Assembly: GCA_031260095.1 (NCBI GenBank)
Contig: JAIRKN010000005.1
Location: 1 to 7,319 of the forward strand
DNA: 7,319 nucleotides
From: Tannerella sp.
Lineage (GTDB): Bacteria; Bacteroidota; Bacteroidia; Bacteroidales; Tannerellaceae
Direction: 5' to 3'
Shown here: one piece after another, positions 1 to 6,138 of the stretch
Layout of the letters: every line of letters starts with the position of its first letter
How positions within the stretch are numbered: the first letter of the stretch is position 1
Program-made: the position numbers and the translations under genes
The notes under the pieces: generated by a model
Databases searched by the model: none
Told to the model about the DNA's origin: nothing
What the model saw: the letters and a program-made list of their open reading frames with translations, nothing else

Positions 1-16
1 GGAGAGCATCTTCTAT

Positions 17-1303
17 TTATGCGCCGAAATCGTCAAAATGAAGCATTTCACGCGGAACGCCCAAATTGTCAAGCATACCCTCTACGGCTTTTGACATCGG
101 CCCGGGGCCGCACATATAATATTCGATCTCTTCCGGTTCGTCGTGATCTTTGAGATACGTTTCATAAATAACCTGATGTACGAATCCGGGCGTATATTTT
201 ACGCCTGCCGCGTCTGCTGCCGGGTCCGGACGGTCGAGCGCAAGATGAAATGTAAAGTTCGGAAAATCCTTTTCGATTCCCAGAAAATCTTCCAGATAAA
301 AGACTTCGTTCAATGCGCGGGCGCCATAGAAATAAGACATCTTCCGGTCGGTCGTATGAAGCGTTCTTGTCAGATGCATGATCTGCGCGCGCAAGGGAGC
401 CATACCGGCGCCGCCGCCGATCCACATCATTTCGCGTTTCGAATCAAAGACCGGGAAGAAATCCCCGTAAGGTCCGCTCATTTTCACCTTGTCACCGGGT
501 TTTAACGTAAAAATATAGGAGGACGCAATGCCCGGCTTCACATCCATGAATCCTGTCTGTGGTTTCGGTTTGAACGGTGGTGTGGCAATACGAACCGTCA
601 GCATAATACGGTCTCCTTCCGCAGGATAGTTTGCCATGGAATAGGCGCGAATCGTTTCTTCATCGTTACGGCATTTCAGTGTGAATAGCCCGTACTGTTT
701 CCAAGCCGGCAGATATTCAGGCCCAACGGATTCTTTGTCAATATCTTTATCATAATCCATATTGAACTTCGGAATATTGATTTGCGAATACGAGCCTGGT
801 ATAAAGTCCATGTGTTCGCCTTCCGGCAAAGCGACAATAAATTCCTTAATAAACGTAGACACATTTTTATTGGATATCACCGTACATTCCCACTCTTTTA
901 CGCCAAACACTTCATCCGGCACTTTGATCGCCATGTCTTCTTTCACCTTAACCTGACAACCCAAACGCCATTTCGCCTGAATCTGTTTGCGCGAAAAGAA
1001 TCCGATTTCGGTAGGAAGGATATTTCCTCCGCCTTCCGGGATCTGACACCGGCACTGACCGCAACTTCCACTCCCGCCACAAGCCGAAGAAAGAAAAATA
1101 CCCCGGCTCTGGAGAGTGCTTAACACAGTGCCTCCCATGGGCGTTTCAAACTCTTTTTCGCCATTCACCACCACCTTTACATTTCCGGATGGAAGCAACT
1201 TTGCTTTTGCTATTAACAATGCGCCGACCAGAATCAGCGTAACCAGAAGAAAGGTTACTGCTCCGGCCATAATTGTAAGCCCGCCTGACATTAATATAAT
1301 CAT
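17..1303 (-). CDS. nqrF: Na+-translocating NADH:quinone reductase subunit F (NADH dehydrogenase, FAD and 2Fe-2S)
   Basis: NADH-oxidising entry subunit of Na+-NQR (428 aa). Domain order: a transmembrane anchor (about 10-32), a plant-type 2Fe-2S ferredoxin domain with Cys75, Cys81, Cys84 and Cys116 (SACGGSGSCGQC ... WRLGC), then a ferredoxin-NADP reductase-like part. FAD binding is marked by RAYSMANYPAEGD (219-231) and NAD(P)H binding by WIGGGAGMAPLRAQ (294-307) and YMCGPGPM (396-403). The C-terminus LHFDDFGA matches the family's conserved tail. The segment around residues 180-210 (DMDY-like acidic loop, EYLPAWKQYG) is the insertion that separates NqrF from ordinary reductases. The ATG at 1303 is used here; Met5 (1291) is an alternative start with no clear ribosome site to choose between them. 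It lies 27 bp after nqrE and is probably the last nqr gene. Only 16 bp follow in the window, with no terminator visible. Confidence 0.97.
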   Translation of the reverse strand: MIILMSGGLTIMAGAVTFLLVTLILVGALLIAKAKLLPSGNVKVVVNGEKEFETPMGGTVLSTLQSRGIFLSSACGGSGSCGQCRCQIPEGGGNILPTEIGFFSRKQIQAKWRLGCQVKVKEDMAIKVPDEVFGVKEWECTVISNKNVSTFIKEFIVALPEGEHMDFIPGSYSQINIPKFNMDYDKDIDKESVGPEYLPAWKQYGLFTLKCRNDEETIRAYSMANYPAEGDRIMLTVRIATPPFKPKPQTGFMDVKPGIASSYIFTLKPGDKVKMSGPYGDFFPVFDSKREMMWIGGGAGMAPLRAQIMHLTRTLHTTDRKMSYFYGARALNEVFYLEDFLGIEKDFPNFTFHLALDRPDPAADAAGVKYTPGFVHQVIYETYLKDHDEPEEIEYYMCGPGPMSKAVEGMLDNLGVPREMLHFDDFGA

Positions 1304-1330
1304 TTTATAGATTCTTTTTTACGTTAATAA

Positions 1331-1948
1331 TTAGATGTTAAGCCCTGAGAAACACATGAATCCGATGCCCATTAAACCGGTTATGATAAATGCAATACCT
1401 AATCCTCTTAAGGGTTTCGGAACGTCCGAATAAGCCAGCTTCTCACGAATAGCCGCCATTCCTAATATGGCAACCAGCCAACCCATACCCGACCCCAATC
1501 CATAGACAGTCGCTTCTCCGACGTTTATAAATGCTTTCTGTTGCATAAACAGCGAGCCTCCCATAATCGCACAGTTCACAGCGATCAGTGGCAGAAAGAT
1601 TCCCAACGAGGAATATAAAGCAGGTAGAAATTTTTCAACGACCATCTCCACTAACTGTGTAAATGAAGCGATAATGGCTATAAATATAATAAAAGACAAA
1701 AAGCTTAAGTTGATGTCTGCATATTGCGACCCCAGCCAACTTAATGCGCCCTCTTTCAATACGTAATTTTCCAGCATATAATTGATCGGCAACGTACAGA
1801 CAAGGACAAACGTAACTGCGATACCTAACCCTAATGCGGTCTTTACATTCTTGGAAACAGCCAGATACGAACACATACCCAGATAGTATGCGAAGATCAT
1901 GTTATCGACAAAAATTGACCGTACGAATGTGCTTAATATTTGTTCCAT
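1331..1948 (-). CDS. nqrE: Na+-translocating NADH:quinone reductase subunit E
   Basis: Integral membrane subunit of Na+-NQR (205 aa), the partner of NqrD in holding the intramembrane iron centre. The conserved cysteines are Cys26 (YYLGMCSYLAV) and Cys126 (LIAVNCAIMGGSLFM). Family segments include MEQILSTFVRSIFVDNMIFA at the start, FTQLVEMVVEKFLPALY (about 96-112) and VYGLGSGMGWLVAILGMAAI (about 148-167). The reading frame is open further upstream to 2038, overlapping nqrD. I place the start at the ATG at 1948-1946 because the family begins with ME-x-x-x-S-x-x-VRS-IF-x-DN, because AAGGA lies 5 nt upstream, and because the extra 30 residues are hydrophilic and unlike any NqrE. With this start the gap to nqrD is 28 bp. 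Stop TAA. Confidence 0.97.
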   Translation of the reverse strand: MEQILSTFVRSIFVDNMIFAYYLGMCSYLAVSKNVKTALGLGIAVTFVLVCTLPINYMLENYVLKEGALSWLGSQYADINLSFLSFIIFIAIIASFTQLVEMVVEKFLPALYSSLGIFLPLIAVNCAIMGGSLFMQQKAFINVGEATVYGLGSGMGWLVAILGMAAIREKLAYSDVPKPLRGLGIAFIITGLMGIGFMCFSGLNI

Positions 1949-1953
1949 TCTAT

Positions 1954-1958
1954 TCCTT
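1954..1958 (-). promoter_or_regulatory. Ribosome binding site of nqrE
   Basis: AAGGA read on the minus strand, 5 nt before the ATG at 1948. It is the clearest Shine-Dalgarno-like site in the window and decides the nqrE start against the longer open frame that runs into nqrD. Confidence 0.6.
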
Positions 1959-1976
1959 AATTTTTTATGTTCGGCA

Positions 1977-2609
1977 TTATTTTTCTTCCTGAAGGTCTTT
2001 GTTCCTTGATCGATGCACCCAAATGATGACGGCAACACAAATCAATGCCATTGGCGGCATAATCATCAGTCCATTATTTACATAACCAACATCATATACA
2101 AACCGGGGGATTAGCTGAAAGCCCAAAAGTGTTCCCGATCCTAATAATTCACGGAAAAACGCAACAATCACCAGAATAATTCCATACCCCAAACCATTCC
2201 CGATCCCGTCAAGGAAAGACGCCCAGGGAGCATTACCCAAAGCAAATGCTTCCAAACGTCCCATCAGAATACAATTGGTAATGATCAAACCGATAAACAC
2301 CGAAAGTTGCTTACTCACATCATAAGCAAAAGCCTTTAATACTTCGCTGACAATCGTCACCAATGCCGCTACAACTACTAATTGCACAATGATACGGATC
2401 CGATTCGGAATGGTATTTCGAAGCAATGAAATAATTACATTCGCAAACGCAATGACGGCCGTTACGGAAAGCGCCATAACAATTGCAGGCTCTAATTTCG
2501 CTGTTACGGCCAATGCGGAACAGATACCGAGCATCTGAATAATGACCGGATTATTCCTGCTCAACGGGCCTAACAATATTTCTTTATTTTTTCCGGATAA
2601 TAGTCCCAT
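1977..2609 (-). CDS. nqrD: Na+-translocating NADH:quinone reductase subunit D
   Basis: Integral membrane subunit of Na+-NQR (210 aa, the usual length). NqrD and NqrE are related and pack as an inverted pair, holding an intramembrane iron centre between them. The two conserved cysteines of NqrD are visible as Cys30 (MLGICSALAV) and Cys113 (GLIITNCILMGR). Other family segments are LLSGKNKEILLGPLSRNNPV at the N-terminus, NAPWASFLDGIGNGLGYG (about 126-143) and FFRELLGSGTLLG (about 151-163). Around six hydrophobic helices are seen. The ATG at 2609 lies 6 bp after the nqrC stop; an AGGA sits only 2 nt from the ATG, too close to be a normal ribosome site, so translational coupling to nqrC is likely. 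The charged C-terminus (SRNKDLQEEK) ends at TAA. Confidence 0.97.
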   Translation of the reverse strand: MGLLSGKNKEILLGPLSRNNPVIIQMLGICSALAVTAKLEPAIVMALSVTAVIAFANVIISLLRNTIPNRIRIIVQLVVVAALVTIVSEVLKAFAYDVSKQLSVFIGLIITNCILMGRLEAFALGNAPWASFLDGIGNGLGYGIILVIVAFFRELLGSGTLLGFQLIPRFVYDVGYVNNGLMIMPPMALICVAVIIWVHRSRNKDLQEEK

Positions 2610-2615
2610 AATCCT

Positions 2616-3296
2616 CTATTTTTTAGCATTTAAAAATTCAACATAACCTTTCAGGCTGTTTCGAATCATCTGATCTACCCCGTTACTGGTAATCGTCCCG
2701 CCTGAAATACCATCTACATAATCCTGTCCCTGAACCGTCTTCCCTCGCTTCACAATGGCAATACTTTTAAAATCATTGTTCTTAAATATTTGTTTGCCGG
2801 AAAACTTCGAACTAAAAGCCGGAGTAGCAATCTCTGCACCTAATCCGGGTGTTTCCCCCTGATGACTGAAATCTGCTCCATACACCGTATTCCTGTCGTC
2901 ATTCATCGCTATATATCCCCAGATCGGCCCCCAAAGACCGGTCCCGTACATGGCGAGAATATATTTTGTCTGCCCGTCTACATGGGCTACAAACACCGGA
3001 TATATATTTTCGGCAACCATTTTGGATGCATCAACAGCAAACGCCTCTCCCTCCACTTTCCGGCCTTTATCGTTTACCAAAAATGACTCTTTAATCAATT
3101 CATTATATCTGGATTCCGTTTCGTTTCCCGAAACAGACACATTGACCGACCGCAATATTTGTCGTCTTTTGTCATTCGCTTCATTTTTCTTCTGGTAGCT
3201 TTTTAATGACTCGGAAGTAAAAGCCAACAGTAGCGCAACCATAACCACCATTACGGAAGCATATATGATCGTGTATACATTACTATCTCTGTTCAT
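2616..3296 (-). CDS. nqrC: Na+-translocating NADH:quinone reductase subunit C
   Basis: Subunit of Na+-NQR (226 aa) carrying a covalent FMN. One transmembrane helix at about residues 8-27 anchors an FMN-binding domain that lies on the periplasmic side in the known family. The attachment motif is S198-G-G-T201-I-T, a variant of the usual SGAT-x-T with Gly for Ala; Thr201 is the predicted FMN-linked residue. Other family marks are YGTGLWGPIWGYIA (about 117-130) and HQGETPGLGAEI (about 145-156). The ATG at 3296 gives a short charged N-terminus directly before the helix, as expected. The gene starts 35 bp after the lipoprotein gene, the longest spacer in the operon, and stops with TAG 6 bp before nqrD. 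It accepts electrons from the NqrD/NqrE iron centre and passes them to NqrB. Confidence 0.97.
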   Translation of the reverse strand: MNRDSNVYTIIYASVMVVMVALLLAFTSESLKSYQKKNEANDKRRQILRSVNVSVSGNETESRYNELIKESFLVNDKGRKVEGEAFAVDASKMVAENIYPVFVAHVDGQTKYILAMYGTGLWGPIWGYIAMNDDRNTVYGADFSHQGETPGLGAEIATPAFSSKFSGKQIFKNNDFKSIAIVKRGKTVQGQDYVDGISGGTITSNGVDQMIRNSLKGYVEFLNAKK

Positions 3297-3316
3297 TATC
3301 TTTATGTTTAGAATGA

Positions 3317-3332
3317 AAATACTTAAATACTT
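3317..3332. repeat. Tandem 8-bp repeat (AAATACTT x2) at the lipoprotein gene/nqrC junction
   Basis: Two exact adjacent copies of AAATACTT (3317-3324 and 3325-3332) at the 3' end of the lipoprotein gene, the last base touching its stop codon. The spacer is AT-rich and otherwise holds no recognisable promoter, hairpin or terminator. The repeat may be a chance product of AT-rich sequence or part of an insertion junction. Confidence 0.5.
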
Positions 3333-3333
3333 T
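3323..3333. repeat. Direct repeat, copy next to the 3' end of the lipoprotein gene
   Basis: TTAAATACTTT here matches TTAAATGCTTT at 4881-4891 in 10 of 11 positions, in the same orientation. The two copies lie close to the two ends of the GC-rich lipoprotein gene. It overlaps the 8-bp tandem repeat. The match is short and AT-rich, so chance is possible. Confidence 0.35.
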
Positions 3334-4894
3334 AATCGAATATGTCCATTGTTTTTGTGAAAGTGTTTTCAGGAACGTCGAAACGGACCTCCGTCGCTCT
3401 CTGGATAATTTTTTCGCAATTCTCATTCAGCATAATCATGCCGTGCCATCCGCCGTACTTTTGAGTACAGTTATTCAACGCGGGGTAGGATATCATCGTA
3501 CATAACTGTTCGGCAATCGTTTCGCCGGGCAGGCGGGCATATCCGGGAACCTTGCTGTACTGCTCGTCATTAAACAGGAACATGGCGAATACACTTTCGA
3601 TCAGTCCGTTTTCATAAGACATCTCCGCCCACGAGCCAGCGACGCCCATTATGTACGTCCGGCTCAGTTCGTCGACGATAATCGCCAGATGATTTTTCGT
3701 TCCGTAATCCGTATCCCAGCGCATGCGTCTGCCGTTGTTATCGAAAGTGAGGATGGCATTGTTTTTCCCTCCGTCAACGCTATAAAAGATGACAGCCTTG
3801 TCGACGGAAGAGGCTGTCCGGCAGGGCAAGCTGAAGTCCTGCGTAACCGTTGTGCCGCCGCGCTGAGCCGATATCGCATGTTCCACTCCGTCGGAGAAGC
3901 CGGAGCCTTCCACTCTTACGACGACCGGTGTGTTTGCAGGCACGAAAGCGCTGTAGTCACCCCGGCTGTCGGAACTTGTCGCGACCTGCCCAACTGTAAC
4001 TTTTGCACGCTGCACGGGGTCGCCGTTGCAGTCGGTCAGTCGGCCACTGATCGTAACGCGGTCGGCAGGAGCGTCGAGGTTGATCCACGAAAAATGCTTC
4101 GCCGTGCCGGTGTACACATTGCCTTGCCGCGTCGCCCGTCCTTCTTCGATCCAGACGCCGCGCTCTTCGTCGAACGACCAGAGGGGAATTTCGGCGGGCG
4201 GATTGTCGTCCATCCCTACCGGAATCGGGAAAGTGAGTTCCGCCGCTGCATCCTTTTTCAGTTGCAGGGCGCGACCGGCATTGTCGGTCAGTAGGACAGC
4301 GGTCATGCCATAAGAAATCAGTTGTGCTTCGCCGTTGCCGACACTTATTCCGGCAAGGTCGCCACCCGGCATAAGACTGGCAAAACCGGTGCTGTTAGGG
4401 TCGAGATAGAACATGTCGGCGTTCACACTGCCTGTGTAAGCCTTGCCGTCGTCGGCAGTCAGTGACGAAGCGGGAATATCCACTTTCATGCCTCCTGCCG
4501 AGAGGGTTGCGGTGCGGTCTGCCGCGAAACTTGTCGCCACGCTGTTGCCGCTGTTGCCTTTTGCCTGCATGAGGACGTCGAGGTGCATCTCGTCGGCGAA
4601 GATGCCCGAACGAGTGAGGGGAAAGTATCCCTGTTTCTCGAAACGGACGACGGTGCGACCGTTTATCGTCATCGCATGGTTGAGCACAAAAGCGCCGTCA
4701 GCACCGGTGGACATCGATTCGTCACCCGACACGACCAGTACTCCGCCGAGCGGCAAACCGTCCGCAGCGTGAACCGCACCGGTGAGGACAGTCTCCCGCA
4801 TCACGGCTTCGACAGGCAGTTCGGCGTTCTTACATGCCGCAAATCCCAGAATAAAAACGGCCGTCAATACAACTGTATTTTTAAATGCTTTCAT
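3332..4894 (-). CDS. Predicted lipoprotein with carboxypeptidase-regulatory-like and CILP/FAM171-like domains, inserted in the nqr operon
   Basis: A 520-aa protein that is not an NQR subunit. Residues 1-20 form a lipoprotein-type signal (MKAFKNTVVLTAVFILGFAA) followed by Cys21. The -3 residue is Phe, so the lipobox is relaxed. Residues about 36-108 look like a carboxypeptidase-regulatory-like beta-sandwich (VLTGAV...LPLGGVLVV...STGADGAF...FEKQGY). Residues about 120-272 resemble the domain of CILP/FAM171-type proteins and bacterial relatives (VDIPASSL, YLDP, LMPGGDLAG, IPLWSFDEERGVWIEEG, KHFSW). Residues about 279-357 are a second regulatory-like domain (VTISGRLTDCNGDPVQRAKV...SDSRGDYSAFV). 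Residues about 360-520 match nothing I recognise and contain Cys465, Cys476 and Cys493. After Cys21 comes KNAE, only weakly like the acidic surface-export signal of Bacteroidetes lipoproteins, so outer-surface location is uncertain. The gaps are 17 bp to nqrB and 35 bp to nqrC, which suggests co-transcription. The body is GC-rich compared with its neighbours, a sign of transfer. Function is unknown; adhesion, scaffolding or carbohydrate binding are only guesses. Confidence 0.85.
   Translation of the reverse strand: MKAFKNTVVLTAVFILGFAACKNAELPVEAVMRETVLTGAVHAADGLPLGGVLVVSGDESMSTGADGAFVLNHAMTINGRTVVRFEKQGYFPLTRSGIFADEMHLDVLMQAKGNSGNSVATSFAADRTATLSAGGMKVDIPASSLTADDGKAYTGSVNADMFYLDPNSTGFASLMPGGDLAGISVGNGEAQLISYGMTAVLLTDNAGRALQLKKDAAAELTFPIPVGMDDNPPAEIPLWSFDEERGVWIEEGRATRQGNVYTGTAKHFSWINLDAPADRVTISGRLTDCNGDPVQRAKVTVGQVATSSDSRGDYSAFVPANTPVVVRVEGSGFSDGVEHAISAQRGGTTVTQDFSLPCRTASSVDKAVIFYSVDGGKNNAILTFDNNGRRMRWDTDYGTKNHLAIIVDELSRTYIMGVAGSWAEMSYENGLIESVFAMFLFNDEQYSKVPGYARLPGETIAEQLCTMISYPALNNCTQKYGGWHGMIMLNENCEKIIQRATEVRFDVPENTFTKTMDIFD
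4881..4891. repeat. Direct repeat, copy inside the 5' end of the lipoprotein gene
   Basis: TTAAATGCTTT, 10 of 11 identical to 3323-3333. It falls on codons 2-5 of the lipoprotein gene (Lys-Ala-Phe-Lys), just after the start codon, so it is coding sequence as well as a possible junction mark. Confidence 0.35.
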
Positions 4895-4911
4895 TGTCTT
4901 GTGTTTATTGA

Positions 4912-6120
4912 TTATTCTCTGACGTGAACTCTTTTCAAGCGGCGCTTGATATTACTTTCCACTACGTAATAGTCGATTAAAGGCGCAAATGTATTCATTA
5001 ACAGGATAGCAAGCATCATGCCTTCGGGATACCCCGGATTCAACGCCCGTATGATAATCGCAAAGGCTCCTACAAGTATACCATAGATATATTTACCGGT
5101 CTCCGTACGGGCGGAAGTGACGGGATCCGTTGCCATAAATACAGCTCCAAAAGCAAATCCTCCCAGGAATAGATGATCGACCGGAGATATGGTCATCACT
5201 ACCGTTGTTCCGATTATGTTAAAGATTGCCGCCATTACAGCGCCGCCTGCAAATACGGAAAACATGGTTTTCCAACTGGCAACGCCTGTAAATAACAAGA
5301 TCGCAGCGCCTACCAATATGGCTAAAACAGAAGTTTCGCCAATAGATCCCGGAATTAATCCGACAAAATAATCCCATGTTGTAAGGGGCTGACCCAAAAC
5401 GTCTACTGTCTGAAACGAACCGATCGCCTCCTTTGCCGCCGTTCCGATTTGTCCCAACGGGGTGGCGCCGGAGAAAGCGTCGAGCACGTTGGCGCCTCCG
5501 ATTCCAAAAGTTGCTTCCGTACGGACAAATACCTGATCGCCGGACATGGCGGCAGGATATGCAAAAAACAAAAAGGCGCGGGTCACCAATGCTACATTAA
5601 ATATATTATAGCCTGTTCCCCCGAACACTTCTTTTGCAAAGACTACCGCAAAAGCCGTCGCCACGGCGATCATCCACAACGGCGTATCAATCGGTACAAT
5701 CATCGGGATCAACATGCCGGATACAAGAAATCCCTCTTGTATTTCTTCCTTTTTCCACTGAGCTACAACAAACTCAATACCTAACCCGACTACATAAGAA
5801 ACAATGATTTTAGGCAATACTGCTAAAAAACCGTAAACGAAGGTCATCCAAAATCCCGGATTCCAACCCGTCGCCAGATTATGCTGGTGGCCGATATTAT
5901 ACATGCCGAACAGCAACGCAGGCGCCAATGCTACGATAACGACCGACATGATTCGTTTCGAATCAATACTGTCATGAATATGCACCCCCGATCTTGAAGT
6001 CTTATTCGGAACGAATAAAAAGGTTTCGAAGCCGTCAAAAACCGATTGGAACATCGACAGTTTACCTCCTTCTTCAAAGTTAGGCTTCATCTTATTGAGA
6101 AATTTCCTTAACGCTTTCAC
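4912..6120 (-). CDS. nqrB: Na+-translocating NADH:quinone reductase subunit B
   Basis: Integral membrane subunit of Na+-NQR (NqrB/RnfD family, 402 aa). It carries a covalently bound FMN and riboflavin, takes part in Na+ translocation and contributes to the quinone site. The FMN-attachment motif SGAT is at residues 217-220, so Thr220 is the predicted phosphoester-linked residue. The family core AKEVFGGTGYN...ALVTRAFLFFAYPA lies at about 162-190. Several hydrophobic segments fit the multi-helix topology (for example about 57-76, 90-120, 131-162, 255-305 and 310-335). The start codon is GTG at 6120-6118. I prefer it to the in-frame ATG at 6090 because MKALRKFLNK...KPNFEEGGK resembles the N-terminus I know from Bacteroides NqrB. 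No convincing Shine-Dalgarno site precedes it. It follows nqrA by 18 bp. NqrC normally comes next, but here a lipoprotein gene follows after 17 bp. The stop is TAA. Confidence 0.97.
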   Translation of the reverse strand: MKALRKFLNKMKPNFEEGGKLSMFQSVFDGFETFLFVPNKTSRSGVHIHDSIDSKRIMSVVIVALAPALLFGMYNIGHQHNLATGWNPGFWMTFVYGFLAVLPKIIVSYVVGLGIEFVVAQWKKEEIQEGFLVSGMLIPMIVPIDTPLWMIAVATAFAVVFAKEVFGGTGYNIFNVALVTRAFLFFAYPAAMSGDQVFVRTEATFGIGGANVLDAFSGATPLGQIGTAAKEAIGSFQTVDVLGQPLTTWDYFVGLIPGSIGETSVLAILVGAAILLFTGVASWKTMFSVFAGGAVMAAIFNIIGTTVVMTISPVDHLFLGGFAFGAVFMATDPVTSARTETGKYIYGILVGAFAIIIRALNPGYPEGMMLAILLMNTFAPLIDYYVVESNIKRRLKRVHVRE

Positions 6121-6138
6121 TATGATTTATCTTATTTA

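Noticed and set aside
143..505. A 120-codon plus-strand open frame opposite nqrF
   Set aside because: Shadow of the nqrF C-terminal coding region; cysteine- and arginine-rich with no motif.
1949..2038. A 30-residue N-terminal extension of nqrE overlapping nqrD
   Set aside because: The extension is unlike the family, the ATG at 1948 has an AAGGA site, and the family-typical sequence begins exactly there.
3689..4294. A 201-codon open frame on the plus strand, opposite the lipoprotein gene
   Set aside because: It is antisense to a well-supported coding frame with a signal peptide and domains. Long opposite frames are common in GC-rich genes, and its product shows no recognisable motif.
4886..6120. 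Similar starts of nqrB (MKALRK) and the lipoprotein (MKAFKN), as if one start region had been duplicated
   Set aside because: The likeness covers only about a dozen bases with mismatches and a gap in an AT-rich, lysine-rich start context. Chance is enough to explain it.
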